Shown: positions 25,898 through 34,800, counted from the first letter of the stretch. The stretch is DNA of 64,000 bases from Pararhizobium sp. IMCC21322 (GCF_030758295.1 NZ_CP132335.1:3882412-3946411); one strand, 5' to 3'. A program made the numbers and translations. Notes: a model not told the origin generated them from the letters alone.

Positions 25898-26341
25898 ATG
25901 GACATCTCATCAAGTATAGTCGGCGCACCGCCTCCCCTTGCGGTGACAACACCTGCCAAGGCTCCCGCGCGTGAAAGTGTGCCTCCGGTCGAAACAGAAA
26001 CCTCACGACCCAAAAGTGTTCCGGCAGAAACGGCCGCTGACAAAGCAGGCGAGCGCCGGGATGACAAGACGGCGGCCAAGGCCGACAGAGATTCAATCGG
26101 TCAGGAAAAAAGTTTCAATTCGGAAGCAAACAGGCCGCAAGTCGATCGCTTGTTTGAAGTGGAACCGGAGACGGAGACCCTGGTCTATAAAGCCGTCGAT
26201 CCCGATGATGGAGATGTTGTCCGTCAGGTGCCTGAGGATATCATCCTGAAACTGCGGGCCGCCTATAACGGTAGCCAACAGTCGCAGAATCCAGAAGATA
26301 TAGCAGCGAAATTGTCCGCGCCGTTTGATCGCATCGCATAA
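25898..26341 (+). CDS. FlaG-like small flagellar protein
   Basis: A 147-residue protein. The ATG at 25898 is chosen because ggaggg lies 8 bases upstream. In-frame ATGs at 25835 and 25883 lie before or overlap that site. Residues 1-100 are disordered (Pro, Ala, Lys, Glu-rich). The C-terminal TLVYKAVDPDDGDVVRQVPEDIILKLRAAY resembles the FlaG pattern, in which a short beta hairpin (V-D-x-D-D-G-x-V-x-R-Q-V-P) is followed by a helix. FlaG proteins affect filament length or assembly in other bacteria. It closes the flagellar block and is convergent with an amidase gene. Confidence 0.6.
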   Translation: MDISSSIVGAPPPLAVTTPAKAPARESVPPVETETSRPKSVPAETAADKAGERRDDKTAAKADRDSIGQEKSFNSEANRPQVDRLFEVEPETETLVYKAVDPDDGDVVRQVPEDIILKLRAAYNGSQQSQNPEDIAAKLSAPFDRIA

Positions 26342-26370
26342 TTCCAATGCTTTAAGCTCTCGCAGGCGCT

Positions 26371-27171
26371 CTAAGACTGGGCCTGCAGGGCTGAGAGCAA
26401 TTCATGCAATGTGGCGATTGTAGACTGATCAGCAATTCCATCTACCAATTCAGGCCGAAAATGGCGCTGAAAAGCGCGAACGACTGCGCATGTCAATTCA
26501 CAAAAGCGCCCAGTTTGCGGACAGCCATACCCATAAAGCTGAAACATCGCCTGCAAAGCAGCGACTGGCTCACCTTGGTCTCCCAGCTGAAAAAAGCGTC
26601 CGTCTCCCAGAGGTTTAGGCGCTGAGAAATGGCCGATTCCATTCTCGGCAAAATAGGGCCATGGAAAAAACTCGCCCGGATCCTCCTTGCGATCAGGCGC
26701 AATATCTGAATGCGCAAGCACGTGTTCGGGACGTATGTTGTGCCGAGGGATAATTTCCTGGCAAAGACCTTTTACCGCCTCAATCTGAACATCCGGGAAG
26801 GCGTGATACCCGTAATTGTGGCCTGGATTGGCAATTTCGATACCAATTGAACACGAATTGATATCAGTTATCCCCTGCCAGCTTGCAACCCCGGCGTGCC
26901 ACGCACGCTGCCATTCCGAAACCAGCTGAAGGATCTGGCCATCCTGATGAACGTAATAGTGGCAGGAAACCTGAGACGTCGGGTTTTGCAGCCATGACAG
27001 GGCCTGATCATCGTCCGGCATTCCGGTATAATGCAAAATCAGCAAATCGGCTTGTTGACCGTCCGGCCTTGGCCCGAAATTTGGCGAAGGAGCAAGCGTC
27101 GCAGATGCATATTCGGGTATGGAAAGCATCGGATCGGTCACGAGCTTCTCATCCGGCCAATCTGCTCCCAT
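26371..27171 (-). CDS. N-acetylmuramoyl-L-alanine amidase, AmiD/AmpD type
   Basis: The 266-residue product is a zinc amidase of the Amidase_2 family, which cleaves the bond between N-acetylmuramic acid and the stem peptide. Zinc-ligand motifs are LLILHYTGM (about residue 47) and HVLAHSDIAPDRKEDPGEFFPW (about residues 150-170). A C-terminal peptidoglycan-binding domain follows (ALQAMFQLYGYGCPQTGRF). The start at 27171 overlaps the upstream DnaJ-type gene by 34 bases, and the ATG at 27129 would avoid the overlap. No signal peptide is visible, which favours a cytoplasmic or AmpD-like recycling role. Confidence 0.9.
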   Translation of the reverse strand: MGADWPDEKLVTDPMLSIPEYASATLAPSPNFGPRPDGQQADLLILHYTGMPDDDQALSWLQNPTSQVSCHYYVHQDGQILQLVSEWQRAWHAGVASWQGITDINSCSIGIEIANPGHNYGYHAFPDVQIEAVKGLCQEIIPRHNIRPEHVLAHSDIAPDRKEDPGEFFPWPYFAENGIGHFSAPKPLGDGRFFQLGDQGEPVAALQAMFQLYGYGCPQTGRFCELTCAVVRAFQRHFRPELVDGIADQSTIATLHELLSALQAQS

Positions 27172-27845
27172 GCCAGATTGATAGCAGCCATTCTGTCATT
27201 TGCGATTGCAATGAATTCCGGCGGCACACCTCTGGCAATCATTCGATCAGGATGGCATTCAGAAACCTTGGTGCGATAGGCCTTCTTGATGTCCTGAAGA
27301 TCCATGTCTGGAGACACACCAAGCACCTGGTACGGATCTGCTTTTCCCAAATCAACATGACGCAGTTCAATGGCTTCATAGGCAGAACTGTCAAAACCGA
27401 ATATTTCGGCAACGTGCTGCAAAAAGGCGCGCTCCCCCTCATGCAACACACCATCGGCCTTGGCGATGTGAAACAGACCATCCATAATGTCTTCAAGGGT
27501 TTGCAGATCTTCATCATACAAGCGGGCGATGCGTGCAGCATATGCTTCAAAGCCTGCAGTATCTTGTTTAGCAAGGTCAAACAGCCGCGCAACATTCGTC
27601 CGCTCCGCCTGAGGGATCTCAAACAGATCGCGGAAGGCATGGATCTCGTCCAGTGTCACAATGCCGTCTGCTTTTGCCATTTTGGCGGACAGAGCTATCA
27701 TGGCAATAGAAAACGCAGCCTGACGCCGTGCCTTGGGATCAGTCAGCCCTGATATGGCTTTGGTAATGCGGTCAAGAAACGCACCGCCGGCATCGACGCT
27801 GCTTTCCACCCACTCTTGCAGTGTTAGAAAAATACCCATACCCAC
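27138..27845 (-). CDS. DnaJ-domain protein with TerB-like domain (DjlA type)
   Basis: A 235-residue protein. Residues 40-165 resemble a TerB domain (RQAAFSIAMIALSAKMAKADGIVTLDEIHAF and LFHIAKADGVLHEGERAFLQHVAEIFGF). Residues 168-235 are a J domain with DPYQVLGVSPDMDLQDIKKAYRTKVSECHPDRM, including the intact HPD motif that stimulates DnaK. DjlA of E. coli has an N-terminal membrane anchor. Here the N-terminus is only mildly hydrophobic. It overlaps the amidase gene and is probably co-transcribed with it. Confidence 0.9.
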   Translation of the reverse strand: MGMGIFLTLQEWVESSVDAGGAFLDRITKAISGLTDPKARRQAAFSIAMIALSAKMAKADGIVTLDEIHAFRDLFEIPQAERTNVARLFDLAKQDTAGFEAYAARIARLYDEDLQTLEDIMDGLFHIAKADGVLHEGERAFLQHVAEIFGFDSSAYEAIELRHVDLGKADPYQVLGVSPDMDLQDIKKAYRTKVSECHPDRMIARGVPPEFIAIANDRMAAINLAWEQIGRMRSS

Positions 27846-27884
27846 CGTTTAAAGTATTTTTCCCAAAACGAAAACGACCATCCT

Positions 27885-28763
27885 ATGCCCACGCCAATGT
27901 CCACCGAAAAAACTGGCCTGGGGCTTTTGCTCGGCCTTGTTGGCGTTGTTGTATTTGGCGGCACACTGCCATTTACCAGCTTGGCAGTCGCGGATATGTC
28001 ACCCTCCTTTGTGACCTATGGTCGCGCAGTCGTGGCAGCTGGTTGTGCACTGATTCTGCTTTTGATTATGGGGCGCAGGCCATTTGTGAAGGCAGATTTC
28101 CTGCCGCTTTTCATCTCGGCCTTGTGCCTGGTCATTGGATTTCCGTTTTTTATGGCCCTTGCGATGACAAATGTGCCAGCCTCTCATGGCGGCATTGTGT
28201 TGGGGATTTTGCCAATTACGACAGCGTTGTTCTCTGCAATTTTGAACAAGGAACGGCCAAGTGTCTGGTTCTGGATACTCAGTCTGATTGGATGTGGTCT
28301 GGTTATCACCTTCGCCCTGCGCGATGGGCCAGACGGCATTGGGCCGGGAGATGGCTGGCTGCTCGCCGCGGCACTTTTTGCGTCATTTGGCTATGCAATA
28401 TCCGGCCAATTGTCGCGCAGCATGCCAGGTTGGGAGGTCATTAGCCGTGGGCTGCTTCTGTGCCTGCCACTTTCAATTATTGGCAGTATTCTGAGCTTCC
28501 CAGATGCGATAGGCAGCATCTCGACATCAGCCTGGATCGGCTTTGCTTATGTCAGCCTGTTTTCCATGTTCATCGGGTTTGTTTTCTGGAATGCAGGGCT
28601 GGCTCTTGGCGGAGTTGCACTTGTGGGGCAAACCCAATTGTTGCAGATATTTGTAACTTTGGTGCTGTCTCAACTTGTGCTTGGAGAAGCTGTCGGACCC
28701 GAGGCATGGCTGGTCGCAAGCCTGATTGTCTGCATCATCTTTTTTCTGAAGAAAACGCGCTAA
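27885..28763 (+). CDS. EamA/DMT family transporter
   Basis: A 292-residue membrane protein with about ten hydrophobic segments and two EamA repeats, the usual drug/metabolite transporter layout. The first repeat contains VVFGGTLPFTSLAVADMSPSFVTYGRAVVAAG, and the second begins near LLAAALFASFGYAISGQLSR. The substrate cannot be told from the sequence. It is divergent to the DnaJ-type gene and convergent with the next. Confidence 0.88.
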   Translation: MPTPMSTEKTGLGLLLGLVGVVVFGGTLPFTSLAVADMSPSFVTYGRAVVAAGCALILLLIMGRRPFVKADFLPLFISALCLVIGFPFFMALAMTNVPASHGGIVLGILPITTALFSAILNKERPSVWFWILSLIGCGLVITFALRDGPDGIGPGDGWLLAAALFASFGYAISGQLSRSMPGWEVISRGLLLCLPLSIIGSILSFPDAIGSISTSAWIGFAYVSLFSMFIGFVFWNAGLALGGVALVGQTQLLQIFVTLVLSQLVLGEAVGPEAWLVASLIVCIIFFLKKTR

Positions 28764-28794
28764 TCATCTGAATTGAATCCTGGCTTCTTCCGGA

Positions 28795-28820
28795 CTGAGC
28801 GTTGGAAATATCCAACTCAG
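28795..28820. terminator. Possible terminator in the convergent spacer
   Basis: GTTGGA (28801-28806) pairs with TCCAAC (28811-28816) around a 4-base loop, and the flanking CTGA/TCAG can extend the stem past a 2-base bulge. It lies between two convergent genes. No strong T-run is present, so the call is weak. Confidence 0.3.
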
Positions 28821-28822
28821 CG

Positions 28823-30280
28823 CTACCCCGCGGGCGCTGGAAACCAGCCCGTAAGAATAATGAACATCACAGAGAATACGGCATAACACATCAGCGCATA
28901 GACCCCGTTCCAGCGCCAGGTCAGCGTGGTTGGCGGAATATTGGTAACGCTGGAAACCAACAGGGTTGCTGATGCATTTGGTGAGGCTGTCATACTCATG
29001 GCCCAACCGGCCCCCAGTGCAAACACAATGAGATTTGGATCTGCTGGCAACACCGGCAATGCGTTGATGATGGCGCTTAGAAACACCACGATCAATATCG
29101 GGGACAACGCAATTTGGCCGCCCAGACTGATCAAAACCGGTAGGGCCATCAGGAACAGCCAATCCGGCATGTCCACCCGTTCAAGAGAATGCGCAACCAA
29201 GCCCACGGGTGCCAGTTTTGCCGCAGCCTCGCCAATGAAACCCGCCGCCCCCAGCATGAACGCACTTCGGCCCATGCTGATGGAAGAATGGGACAGTATG
29301 TTCCAAACAGTTGTGATGGTCGACGTCACAACGCGTTTACCGTGTGCGTTGAACTGTTGCGCAAAAATCCAACCGACCATTAACATTGGCGCAACCAGCA
29401 TCAAGGCAATTGCTGCGGACACACCGGAGATCAGAAAGACACAAAAGGTCAATCCAATCAGCAGCGCGCAGACGACCCCGAATCGGAGGGCAGATTGAAC
29501 AGGTAATCCCTGCGTTTGAGCCACCGACGGCAACTGAACATTGCGCCAGCGCAGCCGATCTTCAAATCGGCCGATCAGGATCATGACAATGGCCGCCCCG
29601 ATGCCGAGAGCAATTGTGGTGGATTGATCAACGGCTGGGAAAGTTGTGAAGAGCACCGCCTGGGTCAACGCAGTGGGAGACCACATGATCATCCAGGAGA
29701 AGCCTCTGAGCAGAGCGGAAATCTGCTGTTGCTCGGCGCGTCGAACCGCTTGAGGATCGTCACTGGCTTTTCTGGCGCCCCGCTGAATCAGCGGCGTCAA
29801 AAGGCTGACGGCACCGAAATTCAGCAATACACCCATTAGGTGGCCGCCAACCGCCAAGCCATAATAGCGCCGACCACGCGGCTGACGTGTTGTGTATAGA
29901 CCCAATTCCAGCACTGAGCCGGAACGCTGCGCCGCCTCTTTCAACAAAGTCACCAGATAGATGAACGCACCAAAAAAGGCCGCCCTGTCCAGTGCGAGTA
30001 GAATTGCCGGCATATCGTGATTTCGCAGCACCAGCCCGACCGCCAATGCCACGGCGAGCAGTGTCAGCAACCATTCCCGCAGCTTGAAACGGGATACGAT
30101 GCAAAAGCACAAAGCGAGAAACGCAAAGCGTGCAATCACAAGCCCTGTCGATGAACCCAAGAACTGATGCGCCAGCGTTGACAAGGACAGGACCGCAAGT
30201 ACGATTGCTGCGATCGCGCTTTTCTCAAGCGTTTCACCATCGATCTCTGGAATTGCTGACGTCATTTTGTCATCCGGCAT
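28823..30280 (-). CDS. Multi-pass membrane protein, possible solute permease
   Basis: A 485-residue protein with some 11-13 hydrophobic segments after a short polar N-terminus (MPDDKMTSAIPEIDGETLEKSA). The central region GVLLNFGAVSLLTPLIQRGARK and the mirrored late region LISLGGQIALSPILIVVFLSAIINALPVLPADPNLIVFALGAGWAMSMTASPNASATLL recall the re-entrant loops of ion-transporter superfamily permeases. I do not recognise the family with certainty. It neighbours a cupin gene and TRAP transporter genes, so transport of an organic acid is plausible but unproven. Confidence 0.6.
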   Translation of the reverse strand: MPDDKMTSAIPEIDGETLEKSAIAAIVLAVLSLSTLAHQFLGSSTGLVIARFAFLALCFCIVSRFKLREWLLTLLAVALAVGLVLRNHDMPAILLALDRAAFFGAFIYLVTLLKEAAQRSGSVLELGLYTTRQPRGRRYYGLAVGGHLMGVLLNFGAVSLLTPLIQRGARKASDDPQAVRRAEQQQISALLRGFSWMIMWSPTALTQAVLFTTFPAVDQSTTIALGIGAAIVMILIGRFEDRLRWRNVQLPSVAQTQGLPVQSALRFGVVCALLIGLTFCVFLISGVSAAIALMLVAPMLMVGWIFAQQFNAHGKRVVTSTITTVWNILSHSSISMGRSAFMLGAAGFIGEAAAKLAPVGLVAHSLERVDMPDWLFLMALPVLISLGGQIALSPILIVVFLSAIINALPVLPADPNLIVFALGAGWAMSMTASPNASATLLVSSVTNIPPTTLTWRWNGVYALMCYAVFSVMFIILTGWFPAPAG

Positions 30281-30326
30281 CGTTTATCAATATCAGCGCA
30301 ATTCCTGAAACCCTGACCCTAAAAAC

Positions 30327-30354
30327 TTGGCACTCAAAATTTGGCACTCAAAAT
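30327..30354. repeat. 14-bp perfect tandem duplication before cupin gene
   Basis: TTGGCACTCAAAAT occurs twice head to tail (30327-30340 and 30341-30354), directly upstream of the cupin start at 30375. It may be a recent slippage duplication or a repeated regulator site. Because of it, an upstream in-frame ATG-less start (TTG at 30327) reads through the repeat and is not preferred. Confidence 0.7.
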
Positions 30355-30374
30355 CTAGTATTGGAATTCTGGCA

Positions 30375-31004
30375 ATGACCAAACTGTTTATGTCTCTCTA
30401 CCGGCATTCTTTTACGCCGCATGATCGGTTCGAAACGCCAGATTGTCATCAGGCAATCTGGGTGGATAGTGGCAGTGTTGATGTTAGCGGACATGCCGTT
30501 TCTGCAGGTGAAGGACATTATGTGGCTCCCAATGACATTATCAGCGCAACCAAATCCAGCAAATTCATCCGTTTGGAAATTGCGGCCTCGGAAAGCAGTT
30601 CTGCCGCTCCGGGGCCATCGGAAATGGTGTTGCGCAGTGAACTTATGCTCGACACCGGCCCTGTCTTTCTGCGGCTGGACCAGGTGACCTTTCCGGCCAA
30701 GGCCCGCGCTTACCGCCACATTCATCCCGGTCCTGGCATCAGATATCTGATTTCTGGTGCGCTTGAAATCAAATCAGACACACACACTGACATCATGCAG
30801 CCCGGTCAGGCCTGGTTTGAGGACGCCAATTCGCCGGTTCAGGCCACTGCACAGGACATGGATACATCGGCTTTTGTCCGTGCCATGGTTCTGCCGCTAG
30901 CCTATGAGGGCAAACCTACGATCAAGCGGCTGAATGCGGACGATCTGCAGAAACCTGCGCTGCAAACCAATAAGCGTTTTTTTGACCAACGCATTATTCT
31001 GTAG
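30375..31004 (+). CDS. Cupin-domain protein (two cupin-like halves)
   Basis: A 209-residue cytoplasmic protein without signal sequence. The ATG at 30375 is chosen over an upstream TTG inside a tandem repeat. Two beta-rich halves are visible. The second has a clear cupin motif (AYRHIHPGPGIRYLISGALEIKSD then QPGQAWFEDANSPVQATA), with two His in RHIHPG as metal ligands. The first (HQAIWVDSGSVDVSGHAVSAGEGHYVAPNDII) is degenerate. Function is unknown. It may be an isomerase, dioxygenase or sensor linked to the neighbouring transporters. Confidence 0.75.
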   Translation: MTKLFMSLYRHSFTPHDRFETPDCHQAIWVDSGSVDVSGHAVSAGEGHYVAPNDIISATKSSKFIRLEIAASESSSAAPGPSEMVLRSELMLDTGPVFLRLDQVTFPAKARAYRHIHPGPGIRYLISGALEIKSDTHTDIMQPGQAWFEDANSPVQATAQDMDTSAFVRAMVLPLAYEGKPTIKRLNADDLQKPALQTNKRFFDQRIIL

Positions 31005-31014
31005 CCTACAAAAA

Positions 31015-31512
31015 TCAGTTGGCTCCCTTCTCAACATCAGACAAATAGGATCGCGTCCAGTCAGGATCGATTGAAACAGGTTCTGAGGCAAAGCCAGCGC
31101 TATGGATCGCGCCGATTGCACAATATTCATCTTTCTCGGACGTATCGCCACTAATGCCCACAGCGCCAATCGTGTAGCCTTCCTCATCTTCAATCAGCAC
31201 CCCACCCGGCACGGGAATGAATTTTCCGTCAGCGGCTGTTGCCAGAGCACTTTGAAAAGCAATGCGTTGTGACAATCTGTCCCTGATCAGCCGACTGGAA
31301 ATACCCATGCCCAATGCCCCTGAGGCTTTGCCAAGGGCAATGCCAAAACGCAAAGTTCCAGAGCCATCGTCGCTTTTGCAGGCAATCACCTTGCCACCAA
31401 CATCCAGCACCACAACTGTGAGCGGATGCATGTCTTTCTCCCTGCCGATAGCAAGGGCTTTGTCGACAATGTGTGCAGCCTTTTCCAGCGGCAGGACGGT
31501 TTTCAACTTCAT
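31015..31512 (-). CDS. HbpS/GlcG family protein
   Basis: A 165-residue protein of the GlcG/HbpS (DUF336) family, with LTVVVLDVGGKVIACKSDDGSGTLRFGIALGKASGALGMGISSR and the C-terminal GGVLIEDEEGYTIGAVGISGDTSEKDEYCAIGAI typical of it. Members bind haem or cobalamin or accompany glycolate and glycerol use. Its exact role is unclear. It starts 2 bases after the TRAP large permease gene and so is the last gene of that operon, which suggests it acts on the imported substrate. Confidence 0.85.
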   Translation of the reverse strand: MKLKTVLPLEKAAHIVDKALAIGREKDMHPLTVVVLDVGGKVIACKSDDGSGTLRFGIALGKASGALGMGISSRLIRDRLSQRIAFQSALATAADGKFIPVPGGVLIEDEEGYTIGAVGISGDTSEKDEYCAIGAIHSAGFASEPVSIDPDWTRSYLSDVEKGAN

Positions 31513-31514
31513 GA

Positions 31515-32837
31515 TCAGCCTCTCATCAAATCTGGCAGCCAGGTCACGATCTCCGGGAAGATCAGCAACAGGGCAATGGTAACAACATCAGCCACGAAAA
31601 ACAGCGCAATCCCCCTGAACACATCGGTCAATGGGATATCGGGCCGAACCCCATTAACAACGAAACAATTCAATCCAATTGGCGGCGTAATCAGGCAGAC
31701 TTCTGCCATTTTTACAACGATGATACCGAACCAGATTGAGTCAAACCCAAGCGCAATCACCGCCGGATAAACCACCGGAAGCGTCAGCAGCAGCATGCCG
31801 ATTGCATCCATGAACATGCCCAGTACGGCATAGGCCAGAAGAATGCAGATCATGATCACCATAGGGGATGCATCCAGTCCGATGATCCACTCGGTAAAGG
31901 CTTCCGGAAGACCGGAGAAACCAAGAAAGCGCACAAAGATCAACACGCCCCAGATAAGCGAGAAGATCATGACCGTCAGCTTGGCCGCTTCCATCAGCGC
32001 ATTTTTCATCGTGTGAATTTTGGTGCCGCGCGCCAGCGCAAGAACAAAAATCACGAAGGCACCCAGCGCCCCGGCCTCGGTTGGCGTGGCCCAGCCATTG
32101 TAGATCGCCGACATGATGATGAAGACAACAATGACAATCGGGGAAATACCTGGAAGCGTCATAACACGCTCCTTCCAGGAATAGCCTGATACCGATGGCC
32201 CCGCATCAGGTCGGTACAACGCCCAGATGATGATGATTGCAGCATAGACCAGAGCAGACACGGCACCTGGCAGGAAGCCAGCTAGCAATAATTCGCCAAC
32301 AGATTCTTCCACGATGATTGCGTAAATAATCAAAATAGCGGATGGCGGAATAAGGGACGCAAGCGTGCCACCGGCAGCCACCACACCCGCTGCCAGCCGT
32401 TTGTCATAGCCGTATTTCAGCATTTCAGGGATGGCAACACGTGAGAATACTGCAGCTGTCGCGGTTGATGCGCCGGAAACGGCAGCAAAGCCGGCTGTTG
32501 CAAAAACGGTTGCAACGGCCAATCCACCAGGTACCCAACCGACCCATTTGCGGGCGGCATCAAACAATTGCTGCGTCATGCCTGCATGGAAGGCAATAAA
32601 ACCAATGAAAATGAACATCGGCAACACGCTGAGCGCATAGGTGGAGGATTTGGAGTGCGGGATGGTCCCCACAATGCCTGCTGCCGGGCCCCAACCCAGC
32701 AATTCCACCAACCCTAAAAGACCGACAATGGCGGCGGCAAACACAACGCGCACGCCAATCACCACAAACAGAAACAGCAGGCCAAGACCAATCAGGCCAA
32801 CCAGGAACGGGTCGTCAAAACCAATACCGATAATCAT
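31515..32837 (-). CDS. TRAP transporter large permease (DctM type)
   Basis: A 440-residue membrane protein with about 12 helices. Family features are VLPMFIFIGFIAFHAGMTQQLFDAARKWVGWVPGGLAVATVFATAGFAAVSGASTATAAVF and EMLKYGYDKRLAAGVVAAGGTLASLIPPSAILIIYAII. It is the main ion-coupled channel subunit of a TRAP system. Its start overlaps the small permease gene by 4 bases, and the HbpS-like gene follows 2 bases later. Confidence 0.95.
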   Translation of the reverse strand: MIIGIGFDDPFLVGLIGLGLLFLFVVIGVRVVFAAAIVGLLGLVELLGWGPAAGIVGTIPHSKSSTYALSVLPMFIFIGFIAFHAGMTQQLFDAARKWVGWVPGGLAVATVFATAGFAAVSGASTATAAVFSRVAIPEMLKYGYDKRLAAGVVAAGGTLASLIPPSAILIIYAIIVEESVGELLLAGFLPGAVSALVYAAIIIIWALYRPDAGPSVSGYSWKERVMTLPGISPIVIVVFIIMSAIYNGWATPTEAGALGAFVIFVLALARGTKIHTMKNALMEAAKLTVMIFSLIWGVLIFVRFLGFSGLPEAFTEWIIGLDASPMVIMICILLAYAVLGMFMDAIGMLLLTLPVVYPAVIALGFDSIWFGIIVVKMAEVCLITPPIGLNCFVVNGVRPDIPLTDVFRGIALFFVADVVTIALLLIFPEIVTWLPDLMRG

Positions 32838-33490
32838 TTGTCTGACTTTCCGTCTGTCACATCCAGATCAGAAGTACCGTCGCCCAACACGTCATGAATC
32901 TCTTCACGCGCGTGTTCGGCAGCATCCATAATTTTGGCGATTCCAATCGGCTCCAGCTCCGGACGCAGGAACAGTCTGAACGATCCAGACAATTGGATCA
33001 GAAGGCGCAAAAACCAGAAAGAAAATGCGATGGGCACCAGCAATTTTGACGGCCAGACGTGATATTCGGCGTCAATGGTGGTGTCGCCAAGCTGATAGGC
33101 ACGCAGGAAATGACCCCAGCTGTACCAAATCAGGACGCCGATGATGCCGAGGGCTGCCAGCGTTCCCAGAATTTCAGCAAACCAAAGGGCCCTTCCCTGC
33201 AGCTTGCCAATCAGCAACTCCATGCGGATGTGAGCGCCAAGCCGCTGACAATAGGCCGCGCCCAGAAACGCCATGCTGGCCATCGACAACTCAACGAGAT
33301 CGATATAGCCCGCAATTGGCGAATTGAGCACTGAGCGTAGAAATATCTGGGCAGTGCCAAGCAGCATCAGCATGAGAATTGCAAAGGCCGCTATCAGGTT
33401 CAATGAATCTTCAAAGGGGGACAATTTGCGATCTGCGGTCGCAATTGCGATACCGGCGCTGTCCGAGGGCGTGGCGGGGGAAACGGTCAC
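32834..33490 (-). CDS. TRAP transporter small permease (DctQ type)
   Basis: A 218-residue protein with four transmembrane helices, as expected for DctQ subunits. The conserved patch DLVELSMASMAFLGAAYCQRLGAHIRMELLI matches the family. The N-terminal 30 residues and the C-terminal 35 are polar. It lies between the binding protein and the large permease, with a stem-loop upstream that may lower its expression relative to the binding protein. Confidence 0.92.
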   Translation of the reverse strand: MTVSPATPSDSAGIAIATADRKLSPFEDSLNLIAAFAILMLMLLGTAQIFLRSVLNSPIAGYIDLVELSMASMAFLGAAYCQRLGAHIRMELLIGKLQGRALWFAEILGTLAALGIIGVLIWYSWGHFLRAYQLGDTTIDAEYHVWPSKLLVPIAFSFWFLRLLIQLSGSFRLFLRPELEPIGIAKIMDAAEHAREEIHDVLGDGTSDLDVTDGKSDK

Positions 33491-33524
33491 GTGCCACCTC
33501 TATGTCTGGGTTTAGATCGAACAA

Positions 33525-33547
33525 GGACGGCGCATAATGCGCCGTCC
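33525..33547 (-). other. Intercistronic stem-loop between TRAP binding protein and permeases
   Basis: GGACGGCGC (33525-33533) pairs with GCGCCGTCC (33539-33547) around a 5-base loop, a perfect 9-bp GC-rich stem. Only a short T-rich stretch follows on the minus strand. Such structures often give partial termination or protect the upstream message, so that the binding protein is made in excess of the permeases. Confidence 0.65.
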
Positions 33548-33584
33548 TGATGAATCGTAACCAGGGTAGAGACCCTGGAAATGC

Positions 33585-34634
33585 CTATTTGGCAGCTTCA
33601 GCTTCTTTAGCGTAGGCAAAGACAGCGTCAAAAACGCCTTGGGCGTCGAATTTGTCTTTGTTGGCTTCAATCCACTCGTCCCAAACCGGCTGACCGGCGA
33701 CTTCCCGGAATTTGGCAAGCTGTTCTTCCGAGTAAACAATTTTTTCCATTGTCTCTTCAAAGATCGGAAGATTTTTTTCGTCCTGAGCTGCGTAGGATGC
33801 AAGCTCGGTGTCCATCACAAGATCACGATTATCCATCAGGAATTTCTGATATTGCGGTGGCAAAGCATCGTAGGATTTTTTATTGAACACCCAACCGCAT
33901 TCAGACGTGCCTGGTGCCAGATTGCTGGTGTACCAGTCGGCTTCGTCAGAGATTTTGAAAGCCACGTGAGCGTAAGTGTACGGGAACGCCGCTGCATCCA
34001 GCGCGCCGCGCTGAAAAGCTGTCGAGGTTTCACCGGCAGGCAATGTCTGCTTTACAGCGCCCAGTTTTTCCATGGCCGTACCAAGCCCGCCTCCGGCACG
34101 CACCCGAAGACCGTCCCATCCCTCAAGGCTTGTTGGCGCAGGGCCTTTTCCAAGAATTTCGTACTGTGGAAGCAAGCCGGAGACATATGGCATGGCGTTC
34201 CATTTTTCCATGTCAGCAATAATTGCCGGATGTTCAAACATCTTTGAACGCACATATTTATCAATTTGCGGATCCCCTAGCGGCAGGAATGGCAGTGAAA
34301 ACACCATCCATGCAGGGTTTTTACCCGGATGATAGAAGTTGCAGATGGCGGCGCCCTCAAAGGCATTCAGTTTGATTCCGTCCAGGTTTTCGCGATTGCT
34401 GGACAATTGTGCACCATAGAAGATTTTGATCTCAAAATTTCCATCGGTCTCTTCCATGGCTTTCTTGGCCATGGCTTCCATGCCATCGGACAACGCTCTT
34501 GGATTGCCCCACATGGAGATTTTCCAGAATACTTTTGGTCCGTCAATCATGGCTGCATTTGCAGCACTTGTGGTCACCATTGCGGCTGCAGCTGCAGCCA
34601 TCAAAAATTTGGAACCTGTTCGAAAATAGCTCAT
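33585..34634 (-). CDS. TRAP transporter periplasmic binding protein (DctP type)
   Basis: A 349-residue protein with a signal peptide (MSYFRTGSKFLMAAAAAAMV, cleaved about residue 28). The DctP-family features include ISMWGNPRALSDGMEAMAKKAMEE, EGWDGLRVRAGGGLGTAMEKLGA with the Arg that usually binds the substrate carboxylate, and ALDAAAFPYTYAH. It heads the leftward operon with the small and large permease and the HbpS-like gene. The ligand is unknown but is probably a carboxylic acid. Confidence 0.93.
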   Translation of the reverse strand: MSYFRTGSKFLMAAAAAAMVTTSAANAAMIDGPKVFWKISMWGNPRALSDGMEAMAKKAMEETDGNFEIKIFYGAQLSSNRENLDGIKLNAFEGAAICNFYHPGKNPAWMVFSLPFLPLGDPQIDKYVRSKMFEHPAIIADMEKWNAMPYVSGLLPQYEILGKGPAPTSLEGWDGLRVRAGGGLGTAMEKLGAVKQTLPAGETSTAFQRGALDAAAFPYTYAHVAFKISDEADWYTSNLAPGTSECGWVFNKKSYDALPPQYQKFLMDNRDLVMDTELASYAAQDEKNLPIFEETMEKIVYSEEQLAKFREVAGQPVWDEWIEANKDKFDAQGVFDAVFAYAKEAEAAK

Positions 34635-34780
34635 AATGATCCTCCCAGTTTATCATTTTGTGCGGTTCCTGAATTGAACCCCAACAACCAATTTCAGGGA
34701 CACTATGGTTGATTTCGAAATATTCAGCAATAAATAAACGGTATTTTCCTGTAATTATCAAAATTGTCGATTTTTCTTGC

Positions 34781-34800
34781 ACCGAACTGACCGGTTCGGT
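34781..34800. promoter_or_regulatory. Inverted repeat in the divergent TRAP promoter region
   Basis: ACCGAAC (34781-34787) and GTTCGGT (34794-34800) are perfect inverted repeats separated by six bases, in the 250-base spacer between the DctP and TAXI operons. The geometry fits a dimeric repressor such as a TetR or GntR member. No such regulator gene is adjacent. Confidence 0.55.
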
